A stretch of DNA of 64,000 bases from the NCBI GenBank assembly GCA_037954325.1, contig JBBMNZ010000049.1, positions 186,001-250,000 on the forward strand, written 5' to 3'. A program made the translations under genes and the position numbers. Positions within the stretch are counted from its first letter, which is position 1, and the number at the start of each line of letters is the position of its first letter. The notes beneath the pieces are model-generated. The model saw nothing but the letters and a program-made list of their open reading frames with translations, searched no databases and was not told the DNA's origin. This stretch comes from Fistularia commersonii. Taxonomy: Eukaryota > Chordata > Actinopteri > Syngnathiformes > Fistulariidae. Shown piece after piece: positions 53,201-64,000 of this stretch.

Positions 53201-53595
53201 GATTAGGAGTGGAAATAACTAATGAATTTCATCAAGCTGGTTTCTGCTGTTGAAATATGTTGTTTAGGATATGATTCTGCACAATATATGTCAAAGTCAG
53301 TGTGATCCCATTACAGGTTCATAGGATATAGCTATTCGTTCAAAAAGTACTTATCTCACCGAGTTGAAGCGTTTTTGATTAGGAGTGGAAAAAACTTTTG
53401 AATTTCATCAAGCTGGTTTCTGCTGTTGAAATATGTTTTTTAGGATATGATTCTGCACAATATATGTCAAATTTAGTGTAATCACATCACAGGTTCAAAG
53501 ATATAGCCATTCGTTCAAAAACTGCTTATCTTATCAGGTTGAAGCGTTTTTGATTAGGGGTGGAAATAACTGATGGATTTCGTCAAGCTGGTTTC
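47262..53595 (+). repeat. H36 higher-order unit, first copy (36 monomers, 6334 bp)
   Basis: The marker ATTCATCATAAAAGTG at 47351 recurs at 53685, and TCAAAAAGGACTTATC at 48061 recurs at 54394. The offset is 6334, then 6333 after the extra base near 47883 (CGAATAAAAAAGTG). The unit is a mosaic: its middle resembles parts of the 34-38 kb and 38.8-41.4 kb regions in the same order, and its last 13 monomers are a complete H13 (51311-53595). A private marker shared by both copies is CGAGTTAAAG (48081 and 54414 areas). Confidence 0.88.
51311..53595 (+). repeat. H13 unit embedded at the end of the first H36
   Basis: This complete 2285-bp H13 has CATAATTCTT at 51511, 6334 bases after the matching site at 45177. 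Its dyad is at 53060-53071. The next base begins the second H36, whose first monomer carries the private change ATATGTAGTTTAGG. Confidence 0.92.
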
Positions 53596-56500
53596 TGCTG
53601 TTGAAATATGTAGTTTAGGACATGATTTTGCAAAACACATGTCAAATTCAGTGTAATCCAGCGATAAGATCAAAAGATATAGCCATTCATCATAAAAGTG
53701 CTTATCTCACCGAGTTGAAGCGTTTTTGATTAGGAGTGGAAATAACTTTTGAATTTCATCAAGCTGGTTTCTGCTGTTGAAATATGTTGTTTAGGACATG
53801 ATTCTGCACAATATATGTCAAATTCAGTGAAATCCCATTACAGGTTCAACTGATATAGCCATTCGTCAAAAAAGTACTTATGTCACCAAGTTGAAGAGTT
53901 TTTGATTAGTATTGGAAATAACCAATGAATTTGATCTAGCTGGTTTCTGCTGTTGAAATATGTTGTTAGGTCAAGCTTCTGCACAATATATGTCATATTC
54001 AGAGATATCCCATCAAAAGTCCAAAAGATATAGCCATTCGTTCAAAAAGTGCTTAACTCACCGAGTTGAGACGTTTCTGATTAGGTGTGGAAATAACTAA
54101 TGAATTTCATCAAGCTGGTTTCTGCTGTTGAAATATGTTGTTAAGGACAAGATTCTGCACAAAATATGTCAAATTCAGTATAATCCAGCGACAAGTTCAA
54201 AAGATATTGCCATTCGATCAAAAAGTGCTTATCTCATCGAGTTGAAGCGTTTTTGTTTAGGAGTAGAAATAACTAAAGAATTTCATCGAGCTGGTTTTTG
54301 CTGTTGATATATGTTTTTTGGGATATGATTCTGCACAATATATGTCAAATTCAGTGTGATCCCATTAAAGGTTCAAAGGATATAGCCATTCTTTCAAAAA
54401 GGACTTATCTCACCGAGTTAAAGCGTTTTTGATTAGGAGTGGAAATAACTAATGGATTTCATCAAGCTGGTTTCTGCTGTTGAAATATGTTGTATATGAC
54501 ATAATTCTGCACAATATATGTCAAATTAAGTGTAATCCCTTCACAAGTTCAACATATATAGCCATTCGTTATAAAAACGTACTTATCTCACCGAGTTGAA
54601 GCGTTTTTGATTAGGAGTGGAAATAACTTTTGAATTTCATCACGCTGGTTTCTGCTGTTGAAATTTGTTGTTTAGGACATGATTCTGCAAAACACATGTC
54701 AAATTCAGTGTAATCCCATCACAGGTTCAAAGGATATAGCCATTCGTCCAAAAAGTACTTATGTCACCAAGTTGAAGAGTTTTTGATTAGGAGTGGAAAT
54801 AACTAATGAATTTCATCAAGCTGGTTTCTCCTGTTGAAATATGTTGTTTAGGACATGATTCTGCACAATATATGTCAAATTCTTGTGAGCCCATTATGGG
54901 TTCAAAGGATATAGCCATTCGTTTAAAACGTTTCTATGAGACCGAGTTGAAGCGTTTTTGATTAGGAGTGCAAATATCTAATGAATTTCATCAAGCTGGT
55001 TCCTGCTGTTGAAAAATGTTGTTTAGGAAAAATTTCTGCACAATATATGTCAAATTCAGTATAATCCAACGACAAGTTCAAAAGATATTGCCATTCGATC
55101 AAAAAGTGCTTATCTCACCGAGTTGAAGCGTTTTTTTATTCGGAGTGGAAATAACTAATGAATTTCATTGAGCTGGTTTCTGCTGTTGAAATATGTTGTT
55201 TAGGACATGATTCTGCAGAAAATATTTAAAATTCAGTGTAATCCAGCGACAAGATCAAAAGATATACCCATTCGTGCAAAAAGTGCTCATCTCACCGAGT
55301 TGAAGCAATTTTGATTAGGTGTGGAAATAACGAATGAATTTCATCAAGCTGGTTTCTGCTGTTGAAATATGTTCTTTAGGATATGATTCTGCACAATATA
55401 TGTCAAAGTCAGTGTGATCCCAATTACAGGTTCGAAGGATATAGCCATTCGTTCAAAAGGACTTATCTCACCGAGTTGAAGCGTTTTTGATTAGGAGTGG
55501 AAATAACTAATGAATTTCATTAAGCTGGTTTCTGCTATTGAAATATGTTGTTAAGACATGATTCTGCACAATATATGTCAAATTCAGTATAATCCCTTCA
55601 CAAGTTCAAAAGATATAGCCATGCGTTCAAAAAGTGCTTATCTCACCGAGTTGAAGCGTTTTTGATTAGGAGTGGAAATAACTAATGAATTTCATCAAGC
55701 TGGTTTCTGCTGTTGAAATATGTTGTTTAGAACATGATTCTGCACAATATATGTCAAATTTAGTGTAATCCCTTCATAGGTTCAAAAGATATCGCCAGTC
55801 GTTCCAAAAGAACTTATCTCACCGATTTGAGGGGTTTTTGATTCGGAGTGGAAATAACCAATGAATTTCATCAAGCTGGTTTCTGCTGTTGAAATATGTT
55901 GTTTAGGATATGATTCTGCACAATATATGTCAAATTTAGTGTAATCACATCACAGGATCAAAAGATATAGCCATTCGTTCAAAAACTGCTCATCTTATCG
56001 GGTTGAAGCGTTTTTGATTAGGAGTGGAAATAACTGATGGATTTCGTCAAGCTGGTTTCTGCTGTTGAAATATGTTGTTTAGGACATGATTCTGCAAAAC
56101 ACATGTCAAATTCAGTGTAATCTAGCGATAAGATCAACAGATATAGCCATTCGTTCAAAAACTGCTTATCTTATCGGGTTGAAGCATTTTTGATTCGGAG
56201 TGGAAATAACTAATGAATTTCATCAAGCTGGTTTCTGCTGTTGAAATATGTTGTTTAGGACAAGATTCTGCACAATATATGTCAAATTCAGTGAAATCCC
56301 ATCCCAGGTTCAAAAAATATAGCCATTCTTTAAAAAATTGCTTATCTCACCAAGTTGAAGCGTTTTTGATTACTATTGGAAATAACTAAAGAATTTCATC
56401 AAGCTGGTTTCTGCTCTTGAAATTTGTTGTTCAGGACATTCTTCTGGACAATATATGTCAAATTCTTGTGAGCCCATTACAGGTTCAAAGGATATAGCCA

Positions 56501-57770
56501 TTCGTTCAAAACGTGCTTATGATACTGAGTTGAAGCGTTTTTGATTAGGAGTGCAAATGACTAATGAATTTCATCAAGCTGGTTCCTGCTGTTAAAAAAA
56601 TTTGTTTAGGACAAGATTCTGCACGAAATATGTCAAATTCAGTATAATCCAGCGACAAGTTCAAAAGATATTGCCATTCGATCAAAAAGTGCTTATCTCA
56701 CCGAGTTGAAGCGTTTTTGATTCGGAGTAAAAATAATAAATTAATTTCATCAAGCTGGTTTCTGCTGTTGAAATATGTTGTCTAGGACATGATTGTGCAG
56801 AAAATATATAAAATTCAGTGTAATCCAGCGACAAGATAAAAAGATATAGCCTTTCGTGCAAATAATGCTTATATCACCGAGTTGAAGCGTTTTTGTTTAG
56901 GAGTGGAAATAACTAATGAATTTCATCAAGCTGGTTTCTGCTGTTGAAATATGTTTTTTTGGATATGATTCTGCACAATGAATGTCAAATTCAGTGTGAT
57001 CCCATTACAGGTTCAAAGGATATTGCCATTCGTTCAAAAAGTGCTTATGTCACCGAGTTGAAGCGTTTTTGATTAGGAGTGGAAATAACTAATGAATTTC
57101 ATCAAGCTGGTGTCTGCTGTTGAAATATGTTGTTTAGAACATGTTTCTGCACGATATATGTCAAATTCAGTGTAATCCCTTCATAGGTTCAAAAGATCTA
57201 GCCATTCATCCAAAAAGTACTTATGTCACCAAGTTGAAGAGTTTTTGATTAGGAGTGGAAATAACTAATGAATTTCATCAAGCTGGTTTCTGCTGTTGAA
57301 ATATGTTGTTAGGTCAAGATTCTGCACAATATATGTCATATTCAGAGATATCCCATCAAAAGTCCAAAAGATATAGCCATTCGTTCAAAAAGTGCTTAAC
57401 TCACCGAGTTGAGACGTTTCTGATTAGGAGTGGAAATAACTAATGAATTTCATCAAGCTGGTTTCTGCTGTTGAAATATGTTGTTTAGGACAAGATTCTG
57501 CACAAAATATGTCAAATTCAGTATAATCCAGCGACAAGTTCAAAAGATATTGCCATTCGATCAAAAAGTGCTTATCTCATCGAGTTGAAGCGTTTTTGTT
57601 TAGGAGTAGAAATAACTAAAGAATTTCATCAAGCTGGTTTCTCCTGTTGAAATATGTTGTTTAGGACATGATTCTGGACAATACATGTCAAATTCAGTGT
57701 AATCCCTTCACAAGTTCACAAGATATAGCCATTCGTTCAAAAAGTACTTATCTCACCGAGTTGAAGCGTT
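53596..57770 (+). repeat. H36 unit, second copy, internally deleted and truncated
   Basis: It follows the first copy closely to about 56137, has a patch of different monomer sequence at about 56137-56340, and then resumes at an offset smaller by two monomers (ACTATTGG at 50391 and 56372, offset 5981). It carries only the first part of the terminal H13 (about 57291-57770) before switching at TTGAAGCG, where H13 has TTGAATCG, into a monomer series like that at 5340-6740. Confidence 0.82.
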
Positions 57771-59159
57771 TTTGATTAGGAGTGGAAATAACTTTTGAAT
57801 TTCATCAAGCTGGTTTCTGCTGTAGAAATATGTTGTTTAGGACATGATTCTGCACAATATATGTCAAATTCAGTGAAATCCCATTACAGGTTCAACGGAT
57901 ATAGCCATTCGTCAAAAAAGTACTTATGTCACCAAGTTGAAGAGTTTTTGATTAGTATTGGAAATAACCAATGAATTTGATCTAGCTGGTTTCTGCTGTT
58001 GAAATATGTTGTTAGGTCAAGCTTCTGCACAATATATGTCATATTCAGAGATATCCCATCAAAAGTCCAAAAGATATAGCCATTTGTTCAAAAAGTGCTT
58101 AACTCACCGAGTTGAGACATTTCTGATTAGGTGTGGAAATGACTAATAAATTTCATCAAGCTGGTTTCTGCTGTTGAAATATGTTGTTTAGGACATGAAT
58201 CTGCACAATATATGTCAAATTCAGTGAAAACCCATCAAAAGTCCAAAAGATATAGCCATTCGTTCAAAAAGTGCTTATCTCACCGAGTTGAAGCGTTTTT
58301 GATTACTATTGGAAATAACTAAAGAATTTCATCAAGCTGGTTTCTGCTCTTGAAATTTGTTGTTCAGGACATTATTCTGGACAATATATGTCAAATTCTT
58401 GTGAGCCCATTACAGGTTCAAAGGATATAGCCATTCGTTCAAAACGTGCTTATGATACTGAGTTGAAGCGTTTTTGATTAGGAGTGCAAATGACCAATGA
58501 ATTTCATCAAGCTGGTTCCTGCTGTTAAAAAAATTTGTTTAGGACAAGATTCTGCACAAAATATGTCAAATTCAGTATAATCCAGCGACAAGTTCAAAAG
58601 ATATTGCCATTCGATCAACAAGTGCTTATCTCACCGAGTTGAAGCGTTTTTGATTCGGAGTAAAAATAATAAATTAATTTCATCAAGCTGGTTTCTGCTG
58701 TTGAAATATGTTTTCTAGGACATGATTGTGCAGAAAATATATAAAATTCAGTGTAATCCAGCGACAAGATCAAAAGATATAGCCTTTCGTGCAAATAATG
58801 CTTATATCACCCAGTTGAAGCGTTTTTGTTTAGGAGTGGAAATAACTAATGAATTTCATCAAGCTGGTTTCTGCTGTTGAAATATGTTTTTTTGGATATG
58901 ATTCTGCACAATGAATGTCAAATTCAGTGTGATCCCATTACAGGTTCAAAGGATATTGCCATTCGTTCAAAAAGTGCTTATGTCACCGAGTTGAAGCGTT
59001 TTTGATTAGGAGTGGAAATAACTTTTGAATTTCATCAAGCTGGATTCTGCTGTTGAAATATGTTGTTTAGAACATGTTTCTGCACGATATATGTCAAATT
59101 CAGTGTAATCCCTTCATAGGTTCAAAAGATCTAGCCATTCATCCAAAAAGTACTTATGT
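57771..59159 (+). repeat. Satellite segment resembling 5340-6740
   Basis: About eight monomers follow the order seen near 5340-6740: the GATCTAGCTGG form at about 57979, the GTTGTTAGGTCAAG form, a CAGTGAAAACCC tail, GTTGTTCAGGACAT, the TGTTAAAAAAATTTG form, and the TAAAAATAATAAATTAA form. AAGCTTCTGCAC near 58020 is shared with the H36 copies (47640 and 53974) but not with 5580, so the immediate source was probably H36-like. More private changes are present than between the large macro-repeats. Confidence 0.75.
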
Positions 59160-60462
59160 CACCAAGTTTAAGAGTTTTTGATTAGTATTTGAAATAAGCA
59201 ATGAATTTCATCACGCTGGTTTCTGCTGTTGAAATATGTTGTTAGGTCAAGATTCTGCACAATATATGTCATATTCAGAGATATCCCATCAAAAGTCCAA
59301 AAGATATAGCCATTCGTTCAAAAAGTGCTTATCTCAGCAAGTTGAGACGTTTCTGATTAGGAGTGGAAATAACAAATGAATTTCATCAAGCTGGTTCCCG
59401 CTGTTGAAATATGTTGTTTAGGACAAGATTCTGAACAAAATATGTCAAATTCAGTATAATCCAGCGACAAGTTCAAAAGATATAGCCATTCGATCAAAAA
59501 GTGCTTATCTCACCGAGTTGAAGCGTTTTTGATTCGGAGTAGAAATAACTAATGAATTTCATCAAGCTGGTTTCTGCTGTTGAAATATGTTGTTTAGGAC
59601 ATGATTCTGCAGAAAATATTTAAAATTCAGTGTAATCCAGCGCCAAGATCAAAAGATATAGCCATTCGTGCAAATAATGCTTATCTCACCGAGTTGAAGC
59701 GTTTTTGATTAGGAGTGGAAATAACTAATGAATTTCATCACGCTGGTTTTTGCTGTTGAAATATGTTGTTTAGGACATGATTCTGCACAATATATGTCAA
59801 ATTCAGTGTAATCCCTTCATAGGTTAAAAAAAATATCGCCATTCGTTCAAAAAGTACTTATGTCAAAAAGTTGAAGAGTTTTTGATTAGTATTGGATATA
59901 ATCAATGAATTTCGTCAAGCTGGTTTCTGCTGTTGAAATATGTTGTTAGGTCAAGATTCTGCACAATATATGTCATATTCTGAGATATCCCATCAAAAGT
60001 CCAAAAGACATAGCCATTCATTCAAAAAGTGCTTAACTCACCGAGTTGAGAAGTTTCTGATTAGGAGTGGAAATAACTAATGAATTTCATCAAGCTGGTT
60101 TCTGCTGTTGAAATATGTGGTTTAGGACATGATTCTGCACAATATATGTCAAATTCAGTATAATCCCTTCATAGGTTAAAAAGATATCGCCATTCGTTCA
60201 ACAAGTACTTATCTCACCGAGTTGAAGCGTTTTTGATTAGGAGTGGAAAAATTTTTTGAATTTCATCACGCTGGTTTCTGCTGTTGAAATATGTTTTTTA
60301 GGATATGATTCTGCACAATAAATGTCAAATTCAATGTATTCACATCACAGGATCAAAAGATATAGCCATTCGTTCAAATACTGCTTATCTTATCGGGTTG
60401 AAGCGTTTTTGATTAGGAGTGGAAATAACTAATGGATTTAATCAAGCTGGTTTCTGCTGTTG
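59160..60462 (+). repeat. Diverged satellite monomers between two H13-related blocks
   Basis: About seven monomers carry many private changes, for example AAGTTTAAGAG near 59164, CAGCGCCAAG near 59638, GTCAAAAAGTTG near 59863, AAATATGTGG near 60112 and AAAATTTTTTGAATTTC near 60246. I could not place the stretch as a simple copy of any other block here. It remains satellite in the same orientation. Confidence 0.7.
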
Positions 60463-62212
60463 AAATATGTTGTTTAGGACATAATTCTGCACAAAATATG
60501 TCCCATTCAGTGAAATCCAATCAAAAGTTCAAAAGATATAGCTATTCGATCAAAAAGTGCTTATCTCACCGAGTTGAAGCGTTTTTGATTCGAGTTGGAA
60601 ATAACTAATGAATTTCATCAAGCTGGTTTCTGCTGTTGAAATATGTTGTTTATGACATGATTCTGCACAATATATGTCAAATTCAGTGTAATCCCTTCAC
60701 AGGTTCAAAAGATATAGCCATTCGTTCAAAAAGTACTTATCTCACCGTGTTGAAGCATTTGATTAGGAGTGGAAATAACTAATGAATTTCATCAATCTGG
60801 TTTCTGCTGTTGATATATGTTGTTTAGAACATGATTCTGCACACTATATGTCAAATTCAGTGTAATCCCTTTATAGGTTCAAAAGATATAGCCATTCATT
60901 CAAAAAGTACTTATCTCACCAAGTTGAAGCGTTTTTTATTAGGAGTGGAAATAACTTTTGAATTTCACCACGCTGGTTTTTGCTGTTGAAATATGTTGTT
61001 CATTACATGATTCTGCACAATATATGTCAAATTCAGTGTAATCCCTTCATAGGTTAAAAAGATATATTCATTCGTTCAAAAAGTACTTATCTCACCGAGT
61101 TGAAGCGTTTTTGATTAGGAGTGGAAAAAACTTTTGAATTTCATCACGCTGGTTTCTGCTGTTGAAATATGTTGTTTAGGACATGATTTTGCACAACACA
61201 TGTCAAATTCAGTGTAATCCAGCGACAAGATCAAAAGATATAGCCATTCGATCAAAAAGTACTTATCTCACCGAGTTGAAGCGTTTTTGGATTCGGAGTG
61301 GAAATAATAAATGAATTTCATCAAGCTGGTTTCTGCTGTTGAAATATGTTTTTTAGGATATGATTCTGCACAATATATGTCAAATTCAGTGTAATCACAT
61401 CACAGGTTCAAAAGATATAGCCATTCGTTCAAAAACTGCTTATCTAATCGGGTTGAAGCGTTTTTAATTAGGAGTGGAAATAACTAATGGATTTAATCAA
61501 GCTGGTTTCTGCTGTTGAAATATGTTGTTTAGGACATGATTCTGCACAACACATGTCAAATTCAGTGTAATCCAGCGACAAGATCAAAATATATCGCCAT
61601 TCGTTCAAAAAGTGCTTATCTCACCGAGTTGAAGCAATTTTGATTAGGAGTGGCAATAACTAATGAATTTCATCAAGTAGATTTCTACTGTTGAAATATG
61701 TTGTTTAGGACATGATTCTGCACAATATATGTCAAATTCAGTGTAATCCCTTCACAAGTTCAAAAGATATAGCCATTTTTTCAAAAAGTGCTTATCTCAC
61801 AAAGTTGAAGCGTGTTTGATTAGGAGTGGAAATAACTAATGAATTTCATCAAGCTGGTTTCTGCTGTTGAAATATGTTGTTTAGGATATGATTCTGCACA
61901 ATATATGTCAAAGTCAGTGTGATCCCATTACAGGTTCATAGGATATAGCTATTCGTTCAAAAAGTACTTATCTCACCGAGTTGAAGCGTTTTTGATTAGG
62001 AGTGGAAAAAACTTTTGAATTTCATCAAGCTGGTTTCTGCTGTTGAAATATGTTTTTTAGGATATGATTCTGCACAATATATGTCAAATTTAGTGTAATC
62101 ACATCACAGGTTCAAAGATATAGCCATTCGTTCAAAAACTGCTTATCTTATCAGGTTGAAGCGTTTTTGATTAGGGGTGGAAATAACTGATGGATTTCGT
62201 CAAGCTGGTTTC
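60463..62212 (+). repeat. H13 unit, 5' truncated distal copy
   Basis: It picks up H13 at the CATAATTCTGCACAAAATATGTCCC position and runs in normal order to the unit end. Private changes include GATATATTCATTCG near 61063 and AAATATATCGCC near 61588. The dyad is at 61677-61688. The segment joins at 62213 to the same H36-start monomer that follows H13 at 47262 and 53596. Confidence 0.88.
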
Positions 62213-64000
62213 TGCTGTTGAAATATGTTGTTTAGGACATGATTCTGCAAAACACATGTCAAATTCAGTGTAATCCAGCGATAAGATCAAAAGATATAGC
62301 CATTCATCATAAAAGTGCTTATCTCACCGAGTTGAAGCGTTTTTGATTAGGAGTGGAAATAACTTTTGAATTTCATCAAGCTGGTTTCTGCTGTTGAAAT
62401 ATGTTGTTTAGGACATGATTCTGCACAATATATGTCAAATTTAGTGAAATCCCATTACATGTTCAAAGGATATAGCCAATCGTCCAAAAAGTACTTATAT
62501 CACCAAGTTGAAGAGTTTTTCATTAGTATTGGAAATAACCAATGAATTACGTCAAGCTGGTTTCTGCTGTTGAAATATGTTGTTAGGTAAAGATTCTGCA
62601 CAATATATGTCATATCCAGAGATATACCATCAAAAGTCCAAAAGATATAGCCATTAGTTCAAAAAGTGCTTAACTCACCGAGTTGAGACATTTCTGATTA
62701 GGAGTGGAAATAACTTTTGAATTTCATCAATCTGGTTTCTGCTGTTGAAATATGTTGTTTAGGACATGATTCTGCACAATATATGTCAAATTCGTGTGAG
62801 CCCATCACAGGTTGAAAGGATATAGCCATTCGTTCAAAACGTGCTTATGAGACTGAGTTGAAGCGTTTTTGATTAGGAGTGCAAATAGCTGATGAATTTC
62901 ATCAAGCTGGTTCCTGCTGTTGAAATATGTTGTTTAGGACATGGTTCTGCACAAAATATATCAAATTCAGTATAATCCAGCGACAAGTTCAAAAGATATT
63001 GTCATTCGATCAAAAAGTGCTTATCTCACCGAGTTGAAGCATTTTTGATTCGGAGTGGAAATAATCAATGAATATCATCACGCTGGTTTTTGCTTTTGAA
63101 ATATGTTGTTAAGACATGATTCTGCACAATATATGTCAAATTCAGTGTGATCCCTTCACATGTTCAAAAGATATAGCCATTCGTTCAAAAACTGCTTATA
63201 TTATCGGGTTGAAGCGTTTTTGATTGAGAGTGGAAATAACTAATGGATTTAATCAAGCTGGTTTCTGCTGTTGAAATATGTTGTTTAGGACATGATTCTG
63301 CACAACACATGTCAAATTCAGTGTAATCCAGCGACAAGATCAAAAGATATAGCCATTCATGCAAAAAGTGCTTATCTCAGCGAGTTGAAGCAATTATGAT
63401 TAGGAGTGGCAATAACTAATGAATTTCATCAAGTAGATTTCTACTGTTGAAATATGTTGTTTAGGACATGATTCTGCACAATATATGTCAAATTCAGTGT
63501 AATTCCTTCACAAGTTCAAAAGATATAGCCATTCGTTCAAAAAGTGCTTATCTCACCGAGTTGAAGCATTTTTGATTAGGAGTGGAAATAACTTTTGAAT
63601 TTCATCAAGCTGGTTTCTGCTGTTGAAATATGTTGTTCAGAACATGTTTCTGCACAATATATGTCAAATTCAGTGTAATCCCTTCATAGGTTCAAAAGAT
63701 ATCGCCATTCCTTCAAAAAGTACTTATATCACCGAGTTGAAGCGTTTTTGGATTCAGAGTGGAAATAATCAATGAATTTCATCAAGCTGGTTTCTGCTGT
63801 TGAAATATGTTTTTTAGGATATGATTCTGCACAATATATGTCAAATTCAGTGTAATCACATCACAGGTTTAAAAGATATCGCCATTCGTTCAAAAACTGC
63901 TTATCTAATCGGGTTGAAGCGTTTTTAATTAGGAGTGGAAATAACTAATGGATTTAATCAAGCTGGTTTCTGCTGTTGAAATATGTTGTTTAGGACATGA
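62213..64000 (+). repeat. H36-start remnant followed by diverged monomers
   Basis: The first monomer and a half repeat the H36 start, with ATTCATCATAAAAGTG near 62301. From about 62440 the series still resembles the H36 and macro-repeat order but with numerous private changes, such as CAATGAATTACGTC, GTTAGGTAAAG, CATATCCAGAG and GATTGAGAGTGG. H13-like fragments appear at 63433 (dyad) and from about 63720 (TTTTTGGATTCAGAG). The window ends inside a monomer. Confidence 0.75.

Larger units (their letters stand above)
1..64000 (+). repeat. 176-bp satellite array, head to tail, whole window
   Basis: The same AT-rich unit of about 176 bp repeats without a break from the first to the last base, about 363 copies, all in one orientation. 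Fixed landmarks recur every 174-178 bases: TATAGCCATTCG, CACCGAGTTGAAG, CATCAAGCTGGTTTCTGCTG, GTTGAAATATGTTG and GATTCTGCACAATATATG. I saw no inversion, transposon, simple-sequence tract or unique spacer. Such arrays in eukaryotes usually form centromeric or heterochromatic DNA that positions nucleosomes, often carrying the centromeric histone H3 variant; that role is inferred here. The species and satellite family are not recognised. The complete array is longer than the window, because both edges fall inside monomers. Confidence 0.98.

Noticed and set aside
1..64000. Bacterial direct-repeat systems (CRISPR, REP or integron arrays)
   Set aside because: The units are 176 bp, contiguous and without spacers, with higher-order structure and no coding sequence in 64 kb. 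This is inconsistent with prokaryotic DNA.
1..64000. Identification as a named plant or animal satellite
   Set aside because: I compared the landmarks from memory with well-known families, including the Arabidopsis 178-bp repeat and human alpha satellite, and found no convincing match. A database search with one monomer would decide.

Overview
The whole 64 kb window is one uninterrupted tandem satellite array. A monomer of about 176 bp repeats head to tail from base 1 to base 64000, roughly 363 copies, all in the same orientation. I find no gene, RNA gene, transposon, CRISPR array or unique-sequence island. A hand count on a typical monomer gives about 35% G+C. A homogenised, AT-rich satellite with a nucleosome-scale period and higher-order structure is the hallmark of a eukaryotic centromere or large heterochromatin block. 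The length fits plant centromeric satellites (about 150-180 bp), and also the size class of animal alpha-like satellites. I do not recognise the monomer and do not name a species.

The real content is the layering of repeats above the monomer. Neighbouring monomers differ at about a dozen positions, but distant blocks match almost base for base. Observed offsets are near-exact multiples of the monomer: 1407 bp (8), 2285 bp (13), 6334 bp (36), 10379 bp (59) and 19182 bp (109).

Layout: bases 1-8726 recur at 10380-19283. Bases 7299-23796 recur almost perfectly at 26481-42979 (offset 19182, then 19183). A 13-monomer unit (H13, 2285 bp) first appears at 22101-24385, is tandemly repeated to 26483, and recurs at 41284-42975, 42976-44976, 44977-47261, 51311-53595, about 57291-57770 and about 60463-62212. 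A 36-monomer unit (H36), ending in a complete H13, occupies 47262-53595 and recurs with a two-monomer loss from 53596 to about 57770. The stretches 59160-60462 and 62440-64000 match other blocks least well, as expected nearer an array margin or in an older layer.

The blocks work together as a record of unequal exchange. Each junction I could place keeps monomer register, and chimeric junctions, single-monomer gains and losses and conversion-like patches are visible. Candidate functional details are a CENP-B-box-like variant (8 of 9 core bases in a subset of monomers), a short perfect dyad that tags the H13 lineage, a conserved dyad in every monomer, and CpG-decay patterns that suggest cytosine methylation. 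All functional statements are inference; the repeat structure itself is read directly.
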